DNA from: Huiozyma naganishii CBS 8797
Taxonomy: Eukaryota > Ascomycota > Saccharomycetes > Saccharomycetales > Saccharomycetaceae
NCBI RefSeq assembly: GCF_000348985.1
Contig: NC_035929.1
Coordinates: 434,001 to 498,000, forward strand
Direction: 5' to 3'
Length of the DNA stretch: 64,000 nt
Position 1 is the stretch's first letter; each line of letters begins with the position of its first letter. A program made the position numbers and the translations under genes. Positions 45,601 through 55,070 of the stretch are shown here, in pieces. The notes under the pieces were generated by a model. The model searched no databases and was not told where the DNA came from. It was given only the letters and a program-made list of their open reading frames with translations.

Positions 45601-48550
45601 TATGGATGAAGGGGCAAGGAACTTGGGCTTTTTCACTAAGGGTCCGGTTTTTGTTAAAATAGTCTACAAATTATTACAAACTGCATTAGACAATAAAGAT
45701 GGGGCATATTTGAATGAATTGCTTCACCTTATCCATGCTATATTTAAGGACGACGAATTATTGAATGGGAAAGATTCTCTGATAGAATGCTACATTAACT
45801 TACCCATATGCAGTCTGCTGTTGGCTATCATCAATAGCAAAAGTGAAACATTTTCTGAGCATATTGTCAACAAGGCAGACTATCTACTGGAAAGAATGAT
45901 TATCAAAAAGTCCCCGGAGATTTTTGAATCCTTGATAACCTCATTTGGCTCTAGTTGTGTTGAAGAATATAAATCTAGGAAATTGAACCAAGGAGTTAAT
46001 TTGGAAGAGAGTGAGCGTGAAAAAAGAAGGAGGCTTGCCAAAAAACACCAAGCAAAGATGCTAGCCAAGTTTAATAATCTTCAGAGCAAGTTTATGAAGG
46101 AAAACGAGGATGAATTTGATGGGATAAACGATTCTGTTGAAGTAGACGGTGATATTGATATGATTACAGGGGAGAAGAGTATCGAGGTGAATGAGTTCAC
46201 CTGCTCTTTGTGTCAAGATGATAAATCTGAGGATGTTTTCGTCATCCCGGCGTACCACGATTACTCACCAATTTTCAGAGGGTGTGATATTACAGACCCT
46301 TCTCAATTTGCGCAGCCTTGGAAAGGTTTTCAAAATAATGCAGAACTTGCTGTCAATAGTTCGGAGCACGATGTAAAGTCCCTTCAGGACGACAGTTCGG
46401 TGAACTTGAGAAAAGTATTCGTCTCTTGTAACCACCATATTCATCATAACTGTTTCAGGCGTTACATACAGAAAAAGAGGTTTTCATCAACAGCATTCAT
46501 CTGTCCATTATGCCAATCGTTCTCTAACTGCATACTACCAATCCATTCTACTTCGAAAGTTAATACTGGTTTAAGTGTTGATTCCTTTTTAAACGAGGAA
46601 ATATCTGTCACTCTTTTGGCCCGTACTTTAAAGACACTGAGTGCCGTCGACTTCAAGAATCTGATTTCTATATTTGATCTGGTCTATTCTGACTGTCTAT
46701 CTTTTAATAGAGATTATAGGAAAACAGATGGTTTCAAGGATCAAGACACCGCCCTAGTGCTAGCACAATTCTGGGCCAACACCATCTCGATGTTGGAGAT
46801 TTCGTCTCGGTTAGATAGCAAGCCACATGCAGAGTTTCTCACGGGCCGGGAGCAGAAATACAAAACGCTGGGGAATATCTTGGTTTGTATCATTTTGCAG
46901 TGTTACACGATGGGTCTTCCAAATCTGAAATTTGAACCATTTACAGCCGAGAATGCCAATGCATATAACTACAATGCTTTGTTCCAGTTTATTGTGAGGG
47001 AGTGTCTATTTGGTGGGAGACCGATGCGTAGTGTTATATCCGAAGGTCTACGCGTATATGCGTGGCAAGTTACCGCTCAGTTCTTATTTGCGGAGAGCGA
47101 TAAAGACATTAATGAGAAATATGAAAGGGCGTCAGCTAATGGAGCGAAATTCTTCCCCATCAATACCGAGATTAATAGCTTGCTTGGACAGTTATTACTG
47201 AGGGATGACAACAGAAATCTACAGGATCGCGAAAAAGTGTGCTCTATGGCTTACACTAGTACTCTGAGACACATAGTCCCGACATTGAGAAGGTGTTTAA
47301 TTATGCTAAAAGTGTTGCATAATGTCTTGGAGGAAGATAATACAGCAGTTTTCACCGTAAAAGGTGTCGACGTGGAATCAACTTTGAAGTTAGAAGAAAC
47401 GATGGAACTTCCCGCGTATGTCGATTGGATGCTTGGTCTCATGACGTCATACGATTCCTTTGGTGACCTTTTGAGGAATGCCCTTCGTTGCAATGTAGAC
47501 AACGATTTGAATATTGCCCCAATGTTGCGGCGTTTGCCTCATGAGCATTGTGGTTTGGTCAAACTGGTTGACCTATCCACCTATTTGAACACTTACGTCA
47601 CGAACACGAGGGAAATCAAGTTGAGGGAGGAGAACCAGTATATCAAGAACGCGAAGAATAGATTAGATTTCAAGATTTGCCTGACATGTGGTGTCAAGAT
47701 ATACCAAAGAACTGATCACCACGAGATGACACGCCATTTGAATAAGAACTGTTTCAAGTCGTTTGGTGTTTTCTTAATACCAAACACTTCAGAGGTGTGT
47801 CTTATCTTGACCAACCCTCCATCCCATATCTTTATCTCTGCACCATACCTGAACTCCCATGGGGAGACCGGGAGGAACGCGATGAAGCGTGGGGATCTGA
47901 CCACTCTAAGTTTGAAACGGTATGAGCACCTGAACCGACTTTGGATCAACAACGAAATTCCCGGGTACATTAGCAGGGTGATGGGTGATGAGTTCAGAGT
48001 GAGTATCCTGTCTAACGGTTTCTTATTTGCATTTAACAGAGATCCAAGGATAAGAAGGGCGCCCTTTGCGGGAAGAACTACTGAAGACGAAGATGACGAT
48101 GACGGTGCCATGGATGATGAAGACGATGAGGACGATGATGCAGGCGCCTTCGGAGATTACTACGCGGAGGACGATCGTGATAATGACGTCCTGGACGATG
48201 AGAGGTTCATCGGCGGTATGGGCGGTCCCAATGGAGGTGCCGGCGGTGACGTTCGTGATTTTTTCCAGATCTTCGAGAACTTTAGAAACGTCATGGGTGA
48301 GGCAGTTGAGGGCGAAGGTGAGGGCGATGAGGAGCGCGAGCCCGGTATTAACTTCACTGCACCATTGATCCAGCTTCTCGGACCACCGTTGCGGAGAGCG
48401 TTCAACACCAATGCTGGTGCCAACGTCGATTCCGATGCTGACGCGGATGCTGATGCCAACACGGACCCGATGCAAGAGGAGCAACCGGAGGACGATGACC
48501 AGGGCGACCGTGACGGTGATCAGGGCGACGACTCGAGAACGGTCTTCTGA
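42608..48550 (+). CDS. UBR1: N-end-rule E3 ubiquitin ligase Ubr1
   Basis: This 1980-residue protein (1950 in S. cerevisiae) is the RING E3 that recognises destabilising N-terminal residues and works with the E2 Rad6 in the Arg/N-degron pathway. The zinc-binding UBR box lies at about residues 105-171 ([23 protein letters not shown] to [16 protein letters not shown]). The ClpS-like site for bulky residues follows ([16 protein letters not shown], about 262-277). The RING-H2 spans about 1199-1300 ([17 protein letters not shown], CPLC) with a long insert between its zinc pairs. The C-terminal autoinhibitory region ends in long acidic and Gly-rich stretches and a repeated Asp-Ala tract. ATG 42608 is well placed. 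Order TFG1-UBR1-QCR9 matches YGR186W-YGR184C-YGR183C. Confidence 0.97.
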   Translation: [1980 protein letters not shown]

Positions 48551-48745
48551 TCCGGTAACATTCTGTCACGTCCCACGAACCAATAGAAACGGACCTCGAA
48601 ATTTAAGAAAATTCAAAACGAAATAAAAAGACGGAGAGAGCGACTTCACGTATATATAATTTATACATTGTGAAACCTTTACATACAGAACGTTTGTTAC
48701 ACGTTGACAGGTACGAAAAAACTGTGATCTGTGAGCACTGGAAAG

Positions 48746-49088
48746 ATGGTATGTTATGTGTTTTGCTTCTTTTGGGGAGACCCATGTTGAAATAGGCAAA
48801 AAAGTATTGCCTTTCGGTTCTTAGCAACAAAAAACTAACAATTAGGGTACGGATGCACACACACTAGTAGTGTGTATATTGATAATATAGTCATTTTCAT
48901 CGATTTATAAAGTATTCTTCAGGAGGAACGCGGTGTTTGTGGGGACCGTTTTTGCATCTGCGTTTGTGTTTCAAGCGTACTTCGACTCCAGTATAACGAA
49001 ATGGTGGGAGTCTCACAATAAAGGTAAGTTGTGGGACGATGTCAGGTTGAAATTGGAAAACGGTGGAGACGGCGATGACGACGAGTGA
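48746..49088 (+). CDS. QCR9: Cytochrome bc1 complex subunit Qcr9 (two exons)
   Basis: This 66-residue subunit of respiratory complex III is made from exon 1 (48746-48748, the ATG alone) and exon 2 (48891-49088). The spliced protein reads M-SFSSIYKVFFRRNAVFVG and continues with a single membrane helix (AVFVGTVFASAFVFQAYFD), WWESHNKGKLWDDV and an acidic end (GDGDDDE). Length and sequence match the family closely. The one-codon first exon is found by the joined frame and by the intron signals; I recall that the S. cerevisiae gene also has an intron at its very start. It lies between UBR1 and TIM13 as in YGR184C-YGR183C-YGR181W. Confidence 0.93.
48749..48890 (+). other. QCR9 spliceosomal intron
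   Basis: The donor GTATGT (48749-48754) directly follows the ATG. The branch site AACTAAC (48833-48839) differs from TACTAAC only in the first base. The acceptor TATAG ends at 48890. Intron length is 142 bp. Confidence 0.92.
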
Positions 49089-49192
49089 AGCAGAATATTC
49101 TCCCACATCATTTATTTATTCAGGTGATTTTATTTACGTAACAGGCGTACCTTTAGTTAACATTTAATACATATTCATCTTCTAAGAACGCT

Positions 49193-49495
49193 TTAAATCT
49201 CCCCGGCATTAGCGGCCTCTTGGATCCTGCTGACGTACGTCTTGGAGATGATGTTCCAGCTCCGCAGGTATTTGGCCAGACATTGATCTATACACGTATC
49301 GTTATTGGTGTTGTATGGTTTTTGTAAGCACAGGTTGAAACAACTTTCGGAGGCTTTGCTTACAAGCTCGGTGGCATTTGCTACTGCTATTTCCTGCTTG
49401 ATTTGGCCCTTCAACTGGTCCGTGATTTTAGAATCCCCTTGAGAAACTGCTGGAGCTGCGTTCTCGTTGGATTTCTCTCTACTAAACAGACCCAT
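49193..49495 (-). CDS. TIM13: Mitochondrial small Tim chaperone Tim13
   Basis: This 100-residue intermembrane-space protein (105 in S. cerevisiae) forms a hexamer with Tim8 that guides hydrophobic precursors to the TIM22 and SAM machineries. It has the twin CX3C motif: Cys52 and Cys56 (SCFNLC) and Cys68 and Cys72 (TCIDQC), separated by 11 residues. The helix [18 protein letters not shown] precedes it and [20 protein letters not shown] follows. Divergent from RNR4 as in YGR181W-YGR180C. Confidence 0.95.
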   Translation of the reverse strand: MGLFSREKSNENAAPAVSQGDSKITDQLKGQIKQEIAVANATELVSKASESCFNLCLQKPYNTNNDTCIDQCLAKYLRSWNIISKTYVSRIQEAANAGEI

Positions 49496-52173
49496 CGTTG
49501 CTGTGTAGACACTAAGCGGTTCGGTCTAACTTGTCAAATGGGAGCAGAACAGTACTCTTTACATCTTAAAGGTGGAAAAAAAAGAAAATTCAAAACAAAT
49601 TAAGAGAGTGCTCTTATAACCATACACCTCTAACCCACAGCTCTTGCGTATGCAAGGAGTAGTAGGGATAGAGTTACTCAGGTGTTTCAAGCAAAGTGAT
49701 GGTGGAAACGTCTGATGCCTATCTTGGATCTGTTCGGCGAACTTCCCATGTTAGAGTCGAGAAATAAGTGGATCAATAATGAAGCCTGGTGTTATTTATG
49801 TAGGTCCTGTCTCGGGAAATCAAAAATCGTCAGCTGTTTCTTGAACTGTCATGAGGGGAAAGGTTTGAACTTCTATCACTCTAGCAGAAGCTTGTTTGAG
49901 AACTTTGAAAATAGCTTGACAAAACAAAACAATATTTCCTTATTATCACACTGTTACAAGTATAGTTTTAAAAGTTGCATTACTGTTTGACATAGACATG
50001 TGATGGAAAGTACTTGTAAGTGTAGAACATGTACACTGAGATTGCCTTGCATAGTGATATAAGCGCTGCTTTCACCAATATACGGACAGTCACGTAGTCA
50101 ACTGACTGTTTGGACTGGATGGATCTGATAAAATTGTAATATACAAGAGAGAAAATCTTCCCATGGGACGTATTCCAATGCTAGTCTATACTGTAGAAAA
50201 AAAGGCAAGAAGTTAAGTATTCATTTTATTATATATAGACTATGCACAACCTTTGGTATCAATACTTGAGGAAGTTAAAGCCCTTTCAACACAGCTCACC
50301 TTGTCAATTTTTTAGTTTATTTAATTTGTTTTTATCTTATTGCTGTTTTCTTGAATCTCCCGATGTAAAACATTAAATCGGCAAGTTCAAACAAATATAA
50401 AGACTGAAAGTAATGTAGCTCCTTCGTCCTTTCTGCTAAATATAGAAAATGACTATTATAGGAATGATAAGATATCATCATAGGCATAAACAGAATATGA
50501 AACGATAATGATACGTGGCAACTATGAAATGTATAACACTAATGCCACGAGGAAGTTAATATGTCGTACTGTGAAACATACTTACTACTCTGAGAATATC
50601 TGGAAATTCTCACATATATAAAGACTAGTTATATTCATAGTATTGGTCTCTATCTTTCTGAACCTACAAAAGAGACCATCGAACCTTATACTTGAATAGT
50701 ATAACTAAGAAGTTAACTTTACCTGAGTCATTTTTCAACCTCTACTCAAAATGGATAGTCACGGCGAGAAAGACAATATCCAACATTTTCCTGGTCCACA
50801 AAGGTCCATATAGCCACATGTTATTGCATTCTATTGGCTCTTTAAACTGTTTAACTAACAGCCAAACAAGTACAGATCAAGTATTTTACTCTTTTTCAGT
50901 AGCTGCAAATAAATGTCAATATCACGTGAATCAAAACGTTCAAGACTTCTGATAAACAGTTTATACCAGAGTACTTTAAACTTGAACTATTGAAACTGTG
51001 CAAGAAACAATGGTTGGATGTTTGCACGAAATCATCGCCATCAAGATAACCACATATTGTACACTTCCAAGAGTCTATCCTTCAACTTCTTAAACTTTAA
51101 TTAGGAAATAATAACTGGTTTACAAGAATATAGAGACTTAACAGATGCAATATTAAATGTCCCTTACACCAGAAGTATGGGAACAACTAGACTAATGGGG
51201 TTCCCTACATCCCTATATCTTCTCAGTACCGTTGAACGATTCCAATCCTAATAGTGATTCATAACCAGCAATAAAATAACACCATATGACTACATGTTCA
51301 ACTTCCTTCAACAAGAATATTCGAATAGCCAGCATCAAAGCTAAAGCGAATACTCAATCCCGTATGTCTAGAACTACACATCCACTGTTTTCTAAATATA
51401 AATCCAATTAGATACTATTTCCCATAAAGATCACACCTATCCCCTCCAATTTCGCCCTCTAACAAGCCACGCCCCGCACCTGCTCATCGGATGTCCAGGT
51501 GTCGTTCCAAGCTAATCAGAATAAGTAACGACCCAGGAAAATACCAACATGCGATAACCATGGTAACGCGTACGCGTTCCCGTTACCAGAGACACCCAGA
51601 GTGTTGTCACAACAACGACGCGTTTGCCATGGCAACGCATTTTCCGAAAGGGGAAACATCAACGCGATAAAAAGAAACGACAGAACAGGCACCCCCCCTC
51701 CCGTACACCCCGGTGCTACGGTGTTTTCTGTGGGACCCAGTACGAGAAAACCGGTTGTTGTGGCAACGCAGCGCAGAAAAATCTGCCCGACTTCCTTTCT
51801 TTTTGGGGGGTGGCGGGGTGCTGCTGCGGCTGTTTCTGGGGGAACACAGCTCTCTTTTCTTTTCTTTTTCTGTTCCCAAAAAATCTTGAAAATTTTTGCT
51901 CAGTGATTTCTTTCTTTCTTTCTTTTTTTTTCTGTTCTTTCTCGTACTTTTCTTGTGCCTTCTTAGATTATATAAAGCGCTGCTTGCGATCAATTGTTTC
52001 TCATCTGGTTACGTCGTAGTGTTACTCCCTAGTCTTCCTTTTGTGAATATACCAAACTTTATTAGAATCTCTCGAAGAACCAAGGGCTTTGATACCATCA
52101 ACCGTTCCTTTTCTTTTCTTTCTTCTATAGTATACTACCCTTAACTTCATTGAAGTGCATTTCACACATCATA
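49496..52173. other. Expanded 2.7-kb intergenic region, TIM13/RNR4
   Basis: This is the largest gene-free stretch in the window. From about 49620 to 51450 it is A+T-rich with LTR-like texture: TATATAAAGACT at about 50614-50625 and a related AATATAAAGACT at about 50394-50405, followed by short leader-like sequence. I could not define LTR ends or target duplications. An ATG-started 91-codon frame (49715-49990) is not supported. From 51540 to 52173 the sequence becomes the RNR4 promoter with X-boxes, MCB boxes, poly-T tracts and a TATA box (TATATAAA, 51969-51976). Confidence 0.45.
51553..51767 (+). promoter_or_regulatory. RNR4 promoter: three X-boxes and three MCB boxes
   Basis: X-box matches for Rfx1/Crt1 (consensus GTTGCCATGGCAAC) are ATAACCATGGTAAC within 51553-51567, GTTTGCCATGGCAAC at 51622-51636 (near-perfect) and GTTGTTGTGGCAAC at 51754-51767 (12 of 14). 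MCB boxes ACGCGT lie at 51566-51571, 51572-51577 and 51618-51623; two abut directly, and the first and third overlap X-boxes by 1-2 bases. In S. cerevisiae Crt1 represses RNR genes until DNA damage, and MBF binds MCB for G1/S expression. Confidence 0.85.
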
Positions 52174-53214
52174 ATGTCCCACGCCAAGTTTCTATCCCAG
52201 TTCAGCGCTTCCCGTGAAGCCACTCATGAAACCGAGAAGGATGAAATCCTTTTGATCGAGAACAAAAGGAGATTCGTCATGTTCCCTATAAAGTACCACG
52301 AGATCTGGGCTGCTTACAAGAAGGCGGAGGCCTCTTTCTGGACCGCAGAGGAGATCGAATTGAGTAAAGATGTGGAGGATATCGCTGACAAGAAGGTCAC
52401 TGCTGAGCAATTGGCCTTCTTGAAAAAATTCATGGCTTTGCTGACCCTCGGTGAAGATATCGTCAACCGTCATTTGATTGAGAGATTCTCAGCTGAATTG
52501 CAGAACCCTGAGGGGAAGTCCTTCTACGGGTTCCAAATCATGATGGAAAACATCTACGATGAAGTGTATTCCATGGTCATCGACGCGTACTTCAACGGCC
52601 CAGAAAATATCAAATGCTACGAGGAGATAAAGAACTGTTCTCACTTCGCACAAAAGACCGACTTCATTAACAGATGGATTAAGGACCCTGAATCTTTGTA
52701 CGGTGAAAGACTGGTCGCGTTTGCCGCCAAGGAAGGTATCTTCTTGTCTGGTGCGCACGCGGCAGTCTTTGCTCTAGGTGAAAAGGGTTTGTTGGCTGGG
52801 TTGAACAAGGCCAACACTAACATCTACAGAGACAAGGGCTCCTACACCGATTTCTCCTGTTTGTTGTTCGCTCACTTGAAGAAGAAGCCAGAACCAAAAG
52901 TGATCGAAAAGATCATCACCGAGGCCGTCGACATCGAAAAGGATGTCCTGGTCAACGGTATGAACGTCAAGGAGGCTGGTGTCGACGAGGCGCAAACAAT
53001 TCAGTACGTTGAGTACTTGGCTGACTCTTTGCTTCTTTCCTTCGGTAACGAGAAAGTTTACAACGTTTCCAACCCATTCGAGTTCATGGCAGACACCACC
53101 TCCATCGGCAAGAGCAGATTCTTCGAAAAGCAAGTCTCGGACTTCATCAAGGCCAAGCAGCCACCCCAAGCAGTCGCTGCCAGTGAAGCTTTCAACTTCA
53201 ACGAGAGTTTCTAA
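52174..53214 (+). CDS. RNR4: Ribonucleotide reductase small-subunit partner Rnr4
   Basis: This 346-residue protein (345 in S. cerevisiae) is the beta-prime subunit that pairs with Rnr2 in ribonucleotide reductase. It is the catalytically inert paralogue: Tyr128 (ENIYDE) replaces a His iron ligand, and Lys221 and Tyr224 (RDKGSYTDF) replace the Glu and His ligands of active subunits. It also lacks the long N-terminal extension of Rnr2. Conserved blocks include RRFVMFPIKYHEIWAAYKKAEASFWTAEE and SFYGFQIMMEN. ATG 52174 gives MSHAKFLSQFSASRE. The promoter carries X-boxes. Codon choice looks strongly biased, as expected for an abundant protein. Order TIM13-RNR4-OKP1 matches YGR181W-YGR179C. Confidence 0.96.
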   Translation: MSHAKFLSQFSASREATHETEKDEILLIENKRRFVMFPIKYHEIWAAYKKAEASFWTAEEIELSKDVEDIADKKVTAEQLAFLKKFMALLTLGEDIVNRHLIERFSAELQNPEGKSFYGFQIMMENIYDEVYSMVIDAYFNGPENIKCYEEIKNCSHFAQKTDFINRWIKDPESLYGERLVAFAAKEGIFLSGAHAAVFALGEKGLLAGLNKANTNIYRDKGSYTDFSCLLFAHLKKKPEPKVIEKIITEAVDIEKDVLVNGMNVKEAGVDEAQTIQYVEYLADSLLLSFGNEKVYNVSNPFEFMADTTSIGKSRFFEKQVSDFIKAKQPPQAVAASEAFNFNESF

Positions 53215-53501
53215 ACTTTACCTTTGGTAATTTTACTCTCCTCCACTATTTATTTATATACTTATTAAATATACAAATAAAATGAAATACAAGACCACCC
53301 ATTTTTCATATACCCAGGGCAAATTGTTCTCCTTAAGAGCATTCGCGATAGCCAACCTTTCATATGTTCGTTCCTATTGCCAATTTCACCTTTTCATTCA
53401 GGGAAAAAAATTACGCGTACGTAATAATAAACAATCGATATTCAAATATAGTCCCAGAAGATTTGTACATAGTTAGACGCTCCTCTCCACCAGACTATAC
53501 A

Positions 53502-54584
53502 ATGAGCTCTATAGGAAATAACCTAACGGCATCACTGTCACCGAGTGGCTCGGACCTCAGAGACATCAATACCGCTGATTTAAGATTAAATGCTAGGACG
53601 CTGTTCGTGAAAAGCTCATCACCGGCAGTAACACCAAGGGACCGGCCCTTCGATGATTTCGCCCTGCCCATCAATCCGTCACGGGTTACAAAGAAGAGGG
53701 GGTCAAAGGCCCCAAGGAGGACGACACAGACCCAACGTACGGACCCCTGGGATTTCAAGAGTGTCGTAAGAGATATGTTCAATGACGAAATACTCCGCGA
53801 CCAACACATCGACATTAAATCTCTGCACTGGAGGCGAACACCGGATAAATTGCGTCAGTGTATACTCCGGATCGTGGAAGGTAATATAGAACACTCGCTT
53901 GAGGAAACGTTTGCTGAGTGTGATTCGGAATTGAACGAAGTGCTGAACTACGACAGAACGGAGCTCGATAAAGTGCACAAGGTGAAAAGGAAACTGATGG
54001 GGAAGATTGTAGAGAAGATGTCGAACAAGCTGGAAGAATGCCGGTTCCCAGCGGAGGTGAATGGCGAGGACCTAGACATTGAGTACGTGTTCGCTAAGAG
54101 GAAGTATATACAGGAGAAGCACCAGCAGGAATTGCAAGATGTGGAGAGACTCGAGCTGGAGATCATCAAGGAGAGGAACAAACTTAGAGAGACGAAGGAC
54201 TTGCTGGCCAAACTGAAGACGAGCGATACAAAGATTTTGAAGGATAATCTCTTGAAGGGTAATTTGCACCCTCTGCTGAACACTGCATTACAAAACACTT
54301 ACGGCTTGATGACAGACCCAGAAAAGGACGAGACAGACAGAAGCAGAGTCTCGCCACTTTCCAAAGACATTGCCAAATTCAACCTGGTGATACCTACGCG
54401 GGTCAAAACAACTTTACCGCAGGATCCGGAACATTCGCGGCTCGCGCAGAGTAAATTGCCCGCCCTAGCAGCGTACGAGGGCCTCTCAGCCAAATTGAAC
54501 GATACACTCGCGACGTATCTTGAAAAAGCAGAATCGCAAACCATCTCAGAGTTTCTCGCAAACCAAGATTCAGACCGCATCTAA
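53502..54584 (+). CDS. OKP1: COMA kinetochore subunit Okp1 (CENP-Q)
   Basis: This 360-residue protein (406 in S. cerevisiae) fits Okp1, which with Ame1 forms the essential DNA- and nucleosome-binding half of the COMA complex at the inner kinetochore. The N-terminal 75 residues are disordered and basic. The family core begins DPWDFKSVVRDMFNDEILRD and contains RFPAEVNGEDLDIEYVFAKRKYIQE and NLHPLLNTALQNTYGL; a long coiled coil lies at about 175-270 (RLELEIIKERNKLRETKDLLAKL). ATG 53502 was chosen; an open frame upstream to 53364 is possible but reads like untranslated sequence. Order RNR4-OKP1-PBP1 matches YGR180C-YGR178C. Confidence 0.9.
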   Translation: MSSIGNNLTASLSPSGSDLRDINTADLRLNARTLFVKSSSPAVTPRDRPFDDFALPINPSRVTKKRGSKAPRRTTQTQRTDPWDFKSVVRDMFNDEILRDQHIDIKSLHWRRTPDKLRQCILRIVEGNIEHSLEETFAECDSELNEVLNYDRTELDKVHKVKRKLMGKIVEKMSNKLEECRFPAEVNGEDLDIEYVFAKRKYIQEKHQQELQDVERLELEIIKERNKLRETKDLLAKLKTSDTKILKDNLLKGNLHPLLNTALQNTYGLMTDPEKDETDRSRVSPLSKDIAKFNLVIPTRVKTTLPQDPEHSRLAQSKLPALAAYEGLSAKLNDTLATYLEKAESQTISEFLANQDSDRI

Positions 54585-55070
54585 TCATATATACTGTTCT
54601 AAGTTACCGTCATCTCTGTGTAGTGCACTACCAGATTACCAAATAGTCATTTCCCACGAGACTTCCCCAGGTTTTTTCGCTTTTATTCCAAAAATCTCTT
54701 TCTCAACAATAAAAAAAAAAGAGACAGATTGAAGACAGATCGTTTCTTAAGTTCACGAGTGCCGAAGGGAATACTAAGGTGTCCCCCAAAGTTGGTTTTA
54801 GGCGGTCGACTCGTGCTATCCAGACAGGTTTTTCCCCCTTTCTATCCTTTTTTTCTTTTTTCTTTCACGGTCGCTACATTGACATTGTAGACAGGTAAAG
54901 GATTATCAACTTCTTTTGTGTTTTAGGAACTTTCGCATTGCTTGGCAATAGGCGAATCTAACACGAGGTAGACATTTTTTTATCCTTTACAGTGAGATAT
55001 TTTTATTGAGATAGGATCCTTTTTTTTGTTACTGGCCGATTGCTTTTACTAAACAGACTTCGAGGCTACG
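54585..55070. other. Intergenic region, OKP1 to PBP1
   Basis: This 486-bp tandem spacer contains several poly-T tracts (54667-54680, 54830-54867, 54975-54990, 55019-55028), typical of yeast promoters. No specific site or RNA gene is evident. Confidence 0.4.

Noticed and set aside
49715..49990. ATG-started 91-codon frame between TIM13 and RNR4.
   Set aside because: No similarity to any family I know, composition like surrounding spacer, and no promoter or conservation evidence.
51601..52019. Several overlapping 100-130 codon frames on both strands before RNR4.
   Set aside because: They cover the X-box and poly-T promoter region, are rich in Ser, Phe or Lys from homopolymer tracts, and have no conserved features.
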